Source of the DNA: Carnegiea gigantea
Lineage: Eukaryota; Streptophyta; Magnoliopsida; Caryophyllales; Cactaceae
NCBI GenBank assembly: GCA_029747015.1
Contig: JAKOGI010001271.1
Span: 63,501 to 127,500, forward strand
DNA length: 64,000 nucleotides
Reading direction: 5' to 3'
A program made the position numbers and the translations under genes. Of the stretch, positions 48,037-59,353 are shown piece after piece. Position 1 is the first letter of the stretch. The number at the start of each line of letters is the position of its first letter. Under the pieces are notes generated by a model that worked only from the letters and a program-made list of their open reading frames with translations, did not search any database and was not told the DNA's origin.

Positions 48037-48427
48037 CACATTCTTTGCACAGACAGGTAGCAAATCAAAACATCATTGTACGTATATTATAGCGTACTGA
48101 TATGTAATCATCAATAGGTCACCTTCGAAGAGATCTTAACATGGAAAATATGGTGACAGATTGCTTTGTCAATGAGAACTTGTCATCTCGTGATCGTACA
48201 ATTACGCTCAGTTAGGGGTCTGGAACCTATTTTATCTTCGATAAATTAGTACACATAGTGGTGAGAATGTATGTCTAATCATCATCCTTTTTTGTTGTCG
48301 ATCACCTGGCTATGGTCTACTAACCATGCGTACACATACATATATACAACAAATACATCATGAAATGTAGATTATTTTCTTCAAAGGAGGCATGTATAAA
48401 AATTAGAATAAATAAAATCATGAAACT

Positions 48428-48501
48428 TGGTCCTTGTTAGGCTTGAACTAATGACCTTTGACTCATAAGGCTAACACTCTAATCAATTGAGCTACAAGAC
48501 C
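48428..48501 (-). pseudogene. tRNA-like sequence, array copy 14
   Basis: Acceptor GGTCTTG fully pairs with CAAGGACC; box A tagctcaattga, box B GTTCAAGCC; one mismatch in the anticodon stem. Last copy, next to the bHLH gene. Confidence 0.5.
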
Positions 48502-48680
48502 AACATGTTTTAAACTTAGCCATTAGTTTTTAATTAATTCATATTATGCTCACCTTACAACATACATCCACAACACAAACAAATTTTGTGCATGGTACAT
48601 CCGGACTAACTACTAGCTAATTACTTAGATCCTCTAATAAACAGAAAACATGCCCTGATCCAAACGAAAAATACATCATT

Positions 48681-48853
48681 CTAATAATTAAAACGCTTCA
48701 TATAGTGATACAGGCATTCATGATTATCATAATCACCATTTCCTTCAAATATTTGATTTCCCCAAAATTCTGACGAAGTTGCTGCTGCCATCCCTGTTGC
48801 TGCACCTGCTTGAGCACCCCCTCCCACCATGTTCATCACCTCAGCACAATTTA

Positions 48854-48898
<45 letters not shown>

Positions 48899-49457
48899 GA
48901 GCGTAGTAATACTGCTGGTGAGAGTACATGGCTTCAGGATTATTATATATGTCACTAGTGCATGAGAAAAGAGCGCCAGACTTGTCACAAGTATCACAAT
49001 CATAGTTATAATAATCACGATTGTGGTCATGATTACTGTTATCGGTGGTGCTGGTGTGATTAAGGATGGTTTGGTGCAACCAAATCTGGGACTTCAAGAA
49101 CTTGACATACTGAATGGCCTGGTCAAGCATAGAGACGGTGTCGAGCTTGGCACCACCAGGGACCAGGCTCTGCAGGATCTTGAACCGGTCGCTAATCCGG
49201 TGCCTTCTCTCCCGAGCTGCCACGCTTTGGGGGTCCGTTGAAAGCTTCACCACCCCCTTGTTCTTCTTGTTGTGGCCCTTCTTTTTGCCACTACTTTTGT
49301 TGTTGTCGCTGTTGTTGGGAGGAGTGGTGGTGGTGGTAGTGGGGTTACTTAGGGCGGAGGAAGAGAAAGAGGAAATCAAGGTGGGGGTTGTTGACAAAGA
49401 GGTGGCGGTGGAGGAGGTGACGTTTTTAGGGTTGTAGTAGTAACAAGTGAAGTCCAT
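48681..49457 (-). CDS. bHLH transcription factor, LAX PANICLE1/ROX-like
   Basis: 258 aa from the ATG at 49457 ([13 protein letters not shown]). A Ser/Thr-rich stretch and a Lys-rich patch ([13 protein letters not shown], about 56-68) precede the bHLH domain at about 75-125: [20 protein letters not shown] and [20 protein letters not shown]. This signature matches rice LAX1 and Arabidopsis ROX, nuclear regulators of axillary meristem formation. The basic region has Ala where most bHLH proteins have the E-box-contacting Glu, as in related atypical groups. The C-terminus is Asn/His/Tyr-rich with a 14-Asn run (about 188-201). The frame is open upstream to 49628, but a TATA box at 49564-49571 makes the 49457 start the likely one. 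No intron in the frame. It appears intact. Confidence 0.9.
48841..48897. repeat. ATT trinucleotide run coding poly-Asn
   Basis: An uninterrupted run of tta/att triplets inside the bHLH gene encodes the 14-residue Asn tract; likely variable in length between individuals. Confidence 0.9.
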
Positions 49458-49563
49458 ATTGCAAGGGAAGATGGGTGAGGGTACCAAAGAAACTCTAGCT
49501 TTTGTGGCTTTTACTTTTGTAGATGCAGATGTAGACGCAGGAAGTTGGCTATTTCGCATGTGA

Positions 49564-49571
49564 TATTTATA
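49564..49571 (-). promoter_or_regulatory. TATA box of the bHLH gene
   Basis: Minus strand TATAAATA within ccctataaatatcac. It lies about 107 bases upstream of the ATG at 49457. Transcription starting about 30 bases downstream would leave a 5' UTR near 80 bases and exclude the in-frame Met codons at 49559 (almost no leader) and 49628 (upstream of the box). Confidence 0.65.
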
Positions 49572-49682
49572 GGGACTTGCCAGGGAAATTGATTGAAATA
49601 TTTTCTTTTTTAAGGTAAGTTGGATCATTGTGTCCCTATCTTAGGAAACTGAATAGAGTCCAACGATTTGGGGAGAGTTTAT

Positions 49683-50116
49683 GACCTTGTTCGGCAAAAT
49701 TAACTATCTAGGTAGCGGATAGCATCTTATGTAACTCATAGTTATGTAGATAGCTGAAAGCGTTCTAATTTAACTGTTAGTGGATAGCTGTTTAAATGAG
49801 CTGCTAAAACAAACGTACATGTTCTATAAATTTAGATGTTAGGTTAGCCAATTAATATAAATTGATATAAAATGATATAGATAATTTCCAAATATAAATT
49901 TTCAAATGATATTTTTGGCCAAAAAATATAAAACACTACGTCTGAATGTCAAAAACTAATAATGTTAGCTTTTCAAATAGGCTGATTAAAATGTTAAATG
50001 CTATTTGAAATGTTAGTTAAAATACTAAGTTATCGAACATTAAAAATTGATTCATTAATATATTAAGCTCGTTAAAATACTAAACACTACCAAAAACGTT
50101 GTTATCGAACACAACC
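49683..50116. mobile_element. Possible hAT-like MITE
   Basis: Left end gaccttgttcggcaaaatta and right end ending gttatcgaacacaacc form imperfect inverted repeats (TTGTTCG / TGTTCG, then GGTAG, TAG and TTTTA-type matches). AT-rich interior. No clear 8-bp target duplication, so the type is a guess. Confidence 0.4.
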
Positions 50117-50802
50117 TATTTCTAAGGGGCTCAGTTGAACATTCTACGCAACTTCACACCAGAAAAATTGCAAGTTTTTACTTGATCCCGTAACATCCGT
50201 ATTAAAAGACATCCGCAGTGCCAAATGAATTGGGCTTATTGACAAAATTGACTGAAATATTGCTGATGATGAATAGCTTGTCCAAGTCAAATTTGATTGG
50301 AAATTGGATTAAAACCATTTTCTAATGTCATTTTTAAATTGGTCAAAATTTGGATAATGTTCATCATGAGTTTGCAATTATGGTTCAGATGGACATCATA
50401 TCGGGTTGAGTCAACTTGACTTGAATTTAGATTGCAGTCATAATTAATTTCAATATTGATTCTATCAATTTCGTTTTCTAGGTATGAATTGTATTGAGGT
50501 GAACTATGAATTGATTAGTTCTGGATCAACTTATGGATCTTGATATGAAATTATATCATCATCACAATCTGCATATTAGAAATTATATTGATTTTCAAGG
50601 ATATTTATAACCACAGTTATCATCATCATATTTAGAAAAAAATATTGTAATTTATATGCGATTCGGTTTACAGAGTAATGTAAGCATTTATAGGGAAAAA
50701 AAAATTTTCACTTTATGTTGCATCATGTCACGTGATAACCTATCGAATGCTGCCATTTTATTCATCTCAATTCAAAGTAAATTTTACTACCTAAGTATTC
50801 TA
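50117..50802. other. Intergenic, AT-rich
   Basis: Nothing recognisable on either strand. Confidence 0.5.
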
Positions 50803-50805
50803 TTA

Positions 50806-51197
50806 GGTTCTGTTTGGACCTTGAAAAGTTTGGTGAAAAGAAAAAAATTTAGGAAAGTTACTTTTTTCTTGTGTTTGGTTTAGAGAAAATCACAAAGAAA
50901 AAAATATGGAGGAAAGTTTGGCGGAAAAATTGCTAGAAACAAGTGATAAAATTTTCCTCATAAAATTGTAAGGAAAGTTTGAAGAAAATTCCCAACCTTC
51001 TCTAACCTTGTATTGTTTAGATGACATCAAAATAATTTAAGTAGCTCATCAACATTCAAATTTCTCATCCAAATTCTTGTATTTTTTCCTTGATCCAAAC
51101 AAGAGAAAAAACTCATTTTCTTCCTACTTTTTTTTCCTTCATATTTTTTTCCTTTAACTTTTCTTTCCACCAAATTTTCTAAGGACCAAACGGAACC
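50806..51197. mobile_element. PIF/Harbinger-type MITE (Tourist-like)
   Basis: Ends GGTTCTGTTTGGACC and, inverted, GGTTCCGTTTGGTCC. Flanked by tta at 50803-50805 and 51198-51200, the 3-bp TTA duplication typical of this superfamily. Length 392 bp, A/T-rich with no transposase, so non-autonomous. Inner sequences (aaaagtttggtg and caccaaattttct) extend the inverted repeat. Confidence 0.8.
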
Positions 51198-51224
51198 TTA
51201 GTGAAAGACATTAAGGTGACCTAT

Positions 51225-51492
51225 GGTTACGTACTTACTGCCACATGATTTTTTCTTTTTTTTCGTATTTCTTAATTTATTCTTTGCGATTATCTTTAAT
51301 TTTTTTCCATAAAATGATTTCACAAAATCCTTCTTTTATAAAATATTTTCATAAAATCTGGCTTTTGTGGGTCTCTTGAAATCAGCTTCTCCACGGACAG
51401 GATTACCGATAGAGCTAAGGTTGCCTACATCTAGATCTCCCCAGACCCCGCGAAAGCGATACCAACACTGAGAGGAGTTGTTGTTGTTGTAC
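51225..51492 (+). mobile_element. SINE, longest copy in the window
   Basis: Flanked by taaggtgacctat-type 13-bp duplications (51212-51224 and 51493-51505, one mismatch). 3' part: ctaaggttgcctacatctag, ccccagaccccgcgaaagcg, caacactgagagg and a (TTG)n tail. The 5' part is T-rich and shows no convincing tRNA-like promoter. Confidence 0.78.
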
Positions 51493-51505
51493 TAAGGCGA
51501 CCTAT

Positions 51506-52039
51506 ATTAATTCGATCAATGAAGGGGAACACATAGTAGGATGATCGTAACTCTAAGTTTACAATTTTTTTTAATCTAGAAGAGTCATAAAGGATGTATA
51601 ATGCGCCACAATTGCACCACGACAGGTAATAAAAGAATCTTACCTAAAACTTAATGTGCTCAAAACTTCAATTTTAACCAATATCCTTAAAATTAAAGTG
51701 AATGTTCATTTTAGCATTACCATATAACTAATTACTAATTGCTTACTACTAAATGTTACCGCCTATTGTCACTTAGAACTTTTTGGATAGTTGAAAAGTG
51801 TTGTTTCAAACAAAGCATGAAACTAATGCAGTAGAATTTCAACCTAAACTTCTAATTATATAAACCATTTTTTTGATTTTTTTTTGCCAATAAATAAATA
51901 CAACAAAAGTAAACTATGAAACTCAACTAAGCATACCTGATTATAAAAAACTCACCGTTCCATTTAATGACATCTACAAGGAATAATAATAATTAGACAA
52001 ATCAGAAGCCAAGAGTGTCAAAAGGACAAATAGGGCCAG
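51506..52039. other. Intergenic, AT-rich
   Basis: I see no gene or clear repeat here. Confidence 0.5.
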
Positions 52040-52043
52040 TTAA

Positions 52044-52349
52044 GGCGCTGTTTTTTTCGTTGATAAATTTTAATTTATCAATTTCAACTCACTTCAATTC
52101 ACTTTACGAATTTTAATAAAAAAATATTAACTTTAATTCACTTAAATCTACTTCAATTCACTTTAGTCTATTTCAATCCACTTCATCCTATTTTAACACA
52201 TTATTTTAACCAATTTCTGCCCATCATATACCAATTTCAACCAACTTCAATTCATTTCAACAAAAAGTACTCACTTTAATTTATTTTAATCCATTTTAAT
52301 TAATTGTGTCCATACTTAAATCACTATTTTTCAATTAAAAAAACAGACC
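52044..52349. mobile_element. MITE with ttaa flanks
   Basis: Starts ggcgctgttttttt and ends aaaaaaacagacc; flanked on both sides by ttaa. The interior repeats phrases such as acttcaattcacttta and caatccacttcatcc. 306 bp, no coding capacity. Superfamily uncertain, because the palindromic ttaa does not separate 3- from 4-bp duplications. Confidence 0.62.
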
Positions 52350-53069
52350 TTAAATCTTTGGGCAAGGATACGAGTGTATGATGATTTTTTTTTATTTTTT
52401 TTTTTGGGATCAAGAGTGTATAATGATTTTGGCATGGGGCTTAAGTTAGCTAGGCATGCCAGTCATAGCCAGAAGCAAAGACCGAGTAGGGCCGGATAGA
52501 TCCCCGCTTCACGCAAACATAATCCAATCTCTTCATTTCCCCCCCCCCCCCCCCCTCCCCCCGATTTTGTTTTTGGTTTATTTCTTTTGCTTGTTCTTGT
52601 TTGGCACAGGACCCCCTAGATTGACACCTGCACATGAGTGAGAAAAGACCGAGAAATGCATCAGCCGCGGTCATGTTTTTGCCATTAAAAAAACAAGAAA
52701 GAGAATTGACATGATTAGATTGCACACATCACTCGCATTCAAAGACTGCTCTATTTACTGTTTCATAAGTATATATCTATGCTTGGAAATAAAATAATTG
52801 ATTGGACTTTTGGCCAGTGGAACGTTTGATCGAGGTTTTTTTTTTTTTTTTCCTTTTACGTGTTTTGTCCAAAAAAATATAAATGGCGTGCTAAAAGACT
52901 CTTTTAAGTATTTCGTCTTATTAAAAATTATAATTTCAGTTATTAAATTTTGAAAAATGGTATGACTAAATAATGAAAAGATGTTGCTACTTATAGTTAT
53001 TTATCCTTAGTTTTTTCTATACAACATTTTTAGAAAATTCTTTTTCTATAAAATGCTTTTACAAAATTT
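52350..53069. other. Intergenic with a C-homopolymer tract
   Basis: Poly-C run at 52539-52562 broken by one T. The small reading frame across it on either strand is not gene-like. T-runs at 52386-52404 and 52835-52850. Confidence 0.5.
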
Positions 53070-53197
53070 TTTTTTATGGGTCTTTTGCAATCAGGTTCTT
53101 TACGGACAAAAATGCCTGTAGAGTTAAGGTTGCCGACATCTGAATCTTTCCAAATCCCACAAAAATAAGACCCACACTGAGATATGTTATTTGTTGT
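53070..53197 (+). mobile_element. SINE copy, decayed
   Basis: ttatgggtcttttgcaatca, agttaaggttgccgacatc and gacccacactgagat, then a short tail ttgttgta. Same family as 51225-51492. The similarity may extend upstream to about 53010 (ctataaaatg..tttacaaaat). Target duplication not found. Confidence 0.7.
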
Positions 53198-56040
53198 ATA
53201 TACAATTCATCCAGTCATTTGTATTGTTCGGCTAAGTTCTACAATTCATAATTAATTATAACTATTAAAAGTTTAATGATTTTAAAACATTTAATATAAT
53301 AATTTTAGCTAAAATAAGACAATTAAGACATACATTAGTACTCCAAAAAAAAAAAAATTCTTCATGTGACACTAAAGGAGGTTGGACTGACAAGATGTAT
53401 TCAAGGTGGTCTACAGTGAAGTATTTTATTGGTAAAATATTTTGATCAAGTGTATGATATCCAAATACTGTTCCCCAAACTAATATTAATTAGACCATCC
53501 ACTTTAATGGTAGCATTTAACATTTTTTAGCAAGCAAAATATAAACGCCTAACTACAAAATACTTTTTAAGCGTCTTGTTTTTTTTTCAAAAAATCATAC
53601 TATAATATTTTTAAATGGAAAAAAGTGTATGATCGAATAATCGAAACATATTACAACTTACAAATTGAATGAAATGATCTTTTTATTCATAATTTAGCAT
53701 ATTTTTAAAATACATGCATCATATGCACTTGTGGATATGGTTGATACGATTAGGGTATCATTTATCGTTGGCATAGCCGATAAATATTTAAACTTAGTAA
53801 TCTATAACTAAATATAATAATTCAAAATTTGATAATTCAAAATTACATGTTATTTAAAATCAGTTAGATATTTAAGAATATATTGCGATAAAAAATATGT
53901 CATCAGTCTTTTAGTAATTTTGGAAAACGAATTATAAACTTAGCTTTTCAAATTTCAACATCAGCATTTCTTTTGTTCCTCGGAAATGCCCTTCACCAAT
54001 TTTATTTGTTGTCATGTGTATGTGTTTGTATGCAATTAGTGACTCTCAGGTGTCCAAGTTGTCTGGTAACTATTTTTATCCCTGTAATTTGAGATCTAAT
54101 TTCGGGCTACCTTATATTTTTAAGTAACTAATTTTGAGGTCCCTTTTCCTATTATTTTAGTCCTTGAACTTTTAGAATTTGCAGAAACGTCCCTGGATTA
54201 GGTGAACTATGCAAATAAGCGTCTAAAAGGAAAATATGATTCGTTTTTATCGATTTAACTTCTTATAAAGACTTTACTGGTACTATTTATCACAATCTAC
54301 TACTTATATCATAAATATTATATTTTCTGTGATTAACGGCTATCATGCTTAGCAAAATAATTAAAACTTAATTAGAAAGTTTTGACCATTACCTAAACGT
54401 AGTTGGCGCTGGATTCCAGCATTCCCCCACCTTTCGGTTTACAGATATTACTGATCTCAACCCCACCTTTCTTAGATTAGACATAGCACAGATCAATTTC
54501 GTTTTCTACCTCAAACCGTAGTTGCTAATCAAGTTTTTCATATTTTCAAAGGATAGTGAGACCATAATTAAGAAATTATAATATTTAAGACATAAGTTTC
54601 AATTGGATAACATTCCCTACTGAAAAAACTTCTTTTATTAAAAGCTTGAAAGTGAAAATATTACAATGGAAAGCTTGAAGATGGATTTTAAGCTAAGATC
54701 TTTAGAAATACTTGCTCATAGGAAAATTGAGAATTCCGACTTCTCTTTTACTTAAGAATGCTCAAATGATTGTATCTCTTCTTAGACCTCGACCTCACTA
54801 TTTATAGAGGGGATGGGGGTACCTCGGATGCCATAACAGTTACAGTGCATACTAATTTTATACATGGCTACAGTACACACTGACGGCTACAGTATACTGC
54901 TTTATTTTATAAACTAGATACCTATCAAGATAGTGCAATGATAGGGCAGCCATTTTTCAGAGCTTTTAATGATGACAAGACCGTCTAAAAACTCTTGTCT
55001 ATACCCCTTTTTATATGGTAAAAATCTTTTATACATCCACCTCCGATGGGATGGTCCATCCATATTATTCACTGTAAACCATTATAAGTGTGCGTTAATT
55101 CGTTATTTATAATAATAATGGACATAATGATTATATTTTACTTCATACATAGTTAAATCACTTATTTACATATTGTTGTACTACTTCGTCATGCACTGTA
55201 TTCAATATGCAATGGATAAAAATAAGATATTATGACAATTAAGTCATGATGCAAACCTATTCGAATGTCTGAAATTGCAGTCCAAACTTGTGATATTCAC
55301 ACCAACAGTAACGACATTCACATCAATAATAACGTAATTTTTTCCCTTTCGTAATATGTTTTCTCTTATGACCTATATCCTTCATATTAATCATCCACGC
55401 AAATTACAACTTCAAATGTTTAGGTAATAATATGCTATTATTTAATATACGTGACAACATATAATATTTCAACATTTATGAAATAATAAAAATTTATTAT
55501 CCAAATTACAAATACTATCCAAAACATACTTTCATTTAATTTATTACATTTTTGGTCTAAAATACGAAATAATCTACTAATTACCAAAGTTTTGACTTAA
55601 TATATTACAAGTAAGTCTAACATACTAAATAAAAATTACATACATTATCCAAATCATACGTCACAACATCTTACATTCCGACATTTATTATGTAATAATA
55701 TACTATTTTTCTAAATGTTCGCTACAAATTGTAACCATCATAAAATCCACAAGTTATCCACATCGAACTTCCATTTTCAATAATAAATTCTACATACTTG
55801 CAATTTAAAAATTACACAACATATATTACAAAAAATAATTTTCAATTCAATTTTTATAACATTCAACAATTACTAATAATACTTAATAATTAATTTCACA
55901 TTCACATGAACACAACCAAATTCAAAATTCAAAATCAATAAATTACTTAATAAAATTTCTACAACTCCACCAATTATCACACAATTGTCAAATTCTAACT
56001 CAAAATTTTCAAATCTACCACAAAATCTACTCATACTTAA
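53198..56040. other. Intergenic, strongly AT-rich
   Basis: No gene supported on either strand. From about 55080 it is especially A/T-rich. It could be the interior of the CACTA-like element that ends at 56571, but no left terminus was identified. Confidence 0.45.
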
Positions 56041-56571
56041 CTAACATTACTTACTTGAAATTATAAGATAAAAAAAGGCACAAATGGCGGTGGAAGGTGA
56101 GGATGACCGGGGGCGGCTTGAGGGTGGCGGTGGCGGTGACTGGAGACGGCTATGATGGTGTTGCAGCGGCGGTGCGCACAGTCGGATGCTCTCTCTCTCT
56201 CTTTTGGTTCACACTCAAAATGCCCAAGATGACGAAAGAAAGCTCGGTTCGAGCTTTTAAAAAGCTTCCGACGGAATATTCTGTCGAACATTCTGTCGGA
56301 GCCTCGGTTTCGGCGGAATATCCGATTGAATATTCCATCAGAAGCTTTTTTTTAAAAAAGTTTTTTTCCCGCCCATTCACGAGAGCTGATGGTCAACTTT
56401 GGGAATTTCCATCGAACTTCCGCCAGGATTCTGACGGAATCGTGGTCCGTCGGAAATTCCGCCGGCACTGTTCACTTTGTTTGTCTTTCCGTCATGATTT
56501 CCGTCGGCCTGTGCGACGGTCTCTTTTTCGATCGGCATTTTCCGTCGGAATATTGAGATTTTTTAGTAGTA
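56041..56571. mobile_element. CACTA-like element terminus
   Basis: Ends gagattttttagtagta, close to the TTTTTAGTAGTG end of plant CACTA (En/Spm) elements with the last G mutated. The adjacent 300 bases carry many subterminal copies of tccgtcgga / tccgacgga in both orientations, as transposase-binding arrays do. 56090-56200 is GC-rich (ggcggtggcggtg). The open frames across it look like by-products of base composition. The other end was not found. Confidence 0.6.
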
Positions 56572-56999
56572 ATAGTATACTACCCTTTGAATAATATTAA
56601 AGTAGGGTATTAAACTGTAAAAAATTTGTGATCCTAAAATATTAACTTATAATATTTAGAATATGGAGGACTTTTTTTCATTAAAATCTAATACCATAAT
56701 CATAATACTAATTTTTTATAAGCGTACTCTTGAAAAGAGAAGTTTTGAATAGAACTTAAGTCAATCTTCTACAACACTAGAATGACCTTCAAAATATATA
56801 TTTATCAGTCATTATATACTAAGTTCTACCATAGATCGTCATATACCTTTAGAGTGTATCATCAGATTGCCAAACTTTTTCCATGATAAATAATTTCAAA
56901 GGAAAGTTCTTGTAAAGAAAATGTACAAATACTCTTATGTTCAAATTTTCATCTTATGAGCATGTTCGATAATTAGATCGTCTTAGTGAAGTGAAACAA
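56572..56999. other. Intergenic, AT-rich
   Basis: Nothing recognisable. Confidence 0.45.
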
Positions 57000-57306
57000 A
57001 AACAACTTTTTTCTATAAGAAAGATAAGTAATATAACCTAAGGAGCCCTTCTCTAAGAAATCTTCCTAAATTATCCTCATATAGAATACAAAGAGGACCA
57101 TATGCGGAACTTCGTTCCACACTACCGTGGAATATAATGATAGACCATATTTTACAAGCCATTCGGCCGCCCAATTCTCTTGCATCCAAATATGAGTAAT
57201 AATAGCATTGTCACAAAGCTGAATGTATGTGTGGATATATTATATCATGGCTTATATCCCATGGTGATTGAATATAATCTTGAATTGCTTGAATGAGAAA
57301 TTTCCG
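57000..57306 (-). pseudogene. LINE-type RNase H, C-terminal half (split by CACTA element)
   Basis: Minus strand reads KFLIQAIQDYIQSPWDI, then after a frameshift IHTYIQLCDNAIITHIWMQ, ENWAAEWLVKYGLSLYSTVV and WNEVPHMVLF. The first part fits the ..K.LIQA..G.I..PW segment, and ENWAAEWLVKYG the ..N.AAD.LAK.G segment, of the RNase H domain (RVT_3 type) at the end of plant LINE polyproteins. It joins the half at 59354-59705 if the intervening element is ignored. The C-terminal limit is approximate. Confidence 0.62.
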
Positions 57307-57309
57307 TCT

Positions 57310-59353
57310 CAACTACAACAAACTAACTTCTAGCAACATTTCATATGTGTTGTATAAGCACTATAAAATCTTGCATTAATTCCAATGCAACACTTTTTGA
57401 AACGCTAACTTAGATCCCATTGCATTAACCTAATGCAACACTTTCTTAGAGATATGCATCACTTATTTTAAGTGTTGTATTGATCTAGCAAATGTATCGC
57501 TGTGCAACACTTTCATTACCCAAGTGCAACACTTTGTCAATCAAATTGCAACATTTTTACCACCTAAATGCAACACTTCTTTTTTCATTCCACATCTAGG
57601 TAAACGAGAAGTTTATTCTCGATAAAAAAATAACTATAATTTCGGGTCTTCTCGTAGCTATACACAGCTCCTCTAAGAATTGCCAACGACACTTGCCTAT
57701 AATTTTAAACCTTTACTACATACCTAATGTTTAACTTTCGAGTACGTAATTCATCATATGACTTCTTCAAACTGAGGATGCTTAACTATTGATATTTTAG
57801 TAATTGGTCACCTTTCTTGTGAACTATACTTTGTTGGTACATATATCTACCATTATTAATCCATTTAAGTGTTAAATAGTCATACTTTAAAATATTATTT
57901 TTTAATAACTTATTATCATAAAATATATAATTATATATGTCAGGATTGAATATAAGTATAATGTTACTTTTTTACGACAAAAATTAATCTTTTCTCACCT
58001 CTATTGTTGTTTCCCTTCCTCCATTTTTCTTACATATGTCAACAAATCATTTTTGTCATTCCATCAATCTTTCTTTGTATATATGTTTAGACAACCTTAA
58101 TTTTCCAAATTTCTCGTCCTACCTATTTTGTAACCGTATTCAAATTAGCAAATTAGGTACTTTCTTTGTCCCATTTTTATCTTCCTAATCAACACTTTTT
58201 GTGTCCGAAAATTATCTTCTAAAATTCTCATTAAATGTACTACTAACTAATGAATTTGCATCATTTCTGTCATAGTAATTATCTATTTGTGGTATATGAT
58301 TTTCTTAAAAAGTGTATTTTTCCCATTTATGAATATAAAAATGGGATAGAAAAGTATGTATTTAATATTTATCTAAACCATATAAATATATGGTGAAGGA
58401 TAGGATTTTTGTAACCAAAAAATAAATACATAAATAAAACTGTCTTGGTCGCATTGACTGAAAAAAAAAGTTCAAAGATTAGATGGTGGATTATTTTGGT
58501 AATCGCATTCCAAGTGTTTGGCATTCATCCTGGTAATTGTACTTATCAATGTTAGGTAGTTCAATGCTATACAACTATTTGATTGAACAGACTTTTTTAG
58601 AAGTTTTTCAACATCTGATCAAATGTGGCATTCTATTTTTAGATCGAATTGTAGTCAAATACAATTGATCACAATGATTCGTATCATATCTTCTATTGAC
58701 CGAAAACTCTAAAAAATAATTGGATTTCATTCAACATATTTTGTGCTGTGCAATTTAGAAAATTTAATAATAGGTCCCAAAATATTTGAAATTATAATTA
58801 TAATTCGAGTTCCTCTTTTCTTTTAATTTCTTGATATGTATCTTTGATATAATGTTAATTGATAATAATAGAGAAAAATCTATTTGTTTAACATTTTGAT
58901 TGCATTGAACACCCTTATGACCACTTGGGACATGCATTATTGAAAATTTCTGAAGATAATATCTTATCGGTAACATTTATTGATACTTTCTTATAGAACA
59001 ATATGTTTATTCAATTGTAGTAGTCTTTAAAATTGGTTTAATAGTCTAACAAATGGAACACTTGTGGCAATATAATTTTCAATGCAATATTTTATAAAAT
59101 AGCTTTGCATTTCTACTCCAAATTGTAACACACTTAAAAAGTGTTTGATTTTTATTTCAGATTGTAACATTTTCCAACAAGTGTTGCATTTTTACTCAAA
59201 ATATTGTAGCCTTCACAAAAATGTTGCATTAGCTATCTAAATGCAACTCTTATTATCTATTGTTGCACTAGAAATTAAGTTAATCCAATATGCAATCACT
59301 TTTAAAAAACTTGCATGTTTGGTGTTGCATGAGATTCATTATGTAGTAGTATT
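57310..59353. mobile_element. Non-autonomous CACTA-type element with mirrored subterminal repeats
   Basis: Left end CAACTACAACAAAC; right end ATGTAGTAGTAT, an imperfect inverted match. 3-bp duplication tct at 57307-57309 and 59354-59356, as CACTA elements make. Subterminal motifs aatgcaacactt are repeated about seven times at 57380-57590; the inverse aagtgttgcatt type is repeated at 59060-59270. The interior is AT-rich and carries no transposase. It interrupts a LINE RNase H coding sequence. Confidence 0.7.

Larger units (their letters stand above)
41629..48520. repeat. tRNA-bearing tandem array, main segment
   Basis: About 13 diverged monomers. Starts of the tRNA-like block are at 42109, 42659, 43204, 43749/43835, 44390, 44937, 45490, 46056, 46303, 46843, 47402, 47963 and 48428, so the period is about 545-560 bp with a few deviations. 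Each monomer runs: gattatcaacaggtcacc, gagatagcatgattaca, ggggtctgccatctat, aataaatgtctaatcatc, ctaaccatgcatatac, gaggatgcagtcttatgat, cttggatgtgtataaaa, A-run, tRNA-like block, acacatagcaaatc. No protein-coding frame. It ends 160 bases from the bHLH stop codon. Confidence 0.93.

Noticed and set aside
40455..48501. Set of functional tRNA genes
   Set aside because: Only a few copies fold acceptably, all have mismatches or changed boxes, and no CAA or clear TATA element precedes them on the minus strand; called tRNA-like, with the best copies kept as candidates.
26266..48520. CRISPR-like or other prokaryotic repeat system
   Set aside because: Repeat unit about 550 bp with no short repeat/spacer pattern, in a plant nuclear context.
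49023..49437. Plus-strand open frames opposite the bHLH gene
   Set aside because: Shadow frames of a biased coding sequence; no domain and no promoter.
56097..56594. 165-aa plus-strand frame
   Set aside because: Spans the subterminal repeats of the CACTA-like terminus; Arg/Phe/Ser-rich composition comes from the ttccgtcgga motif.
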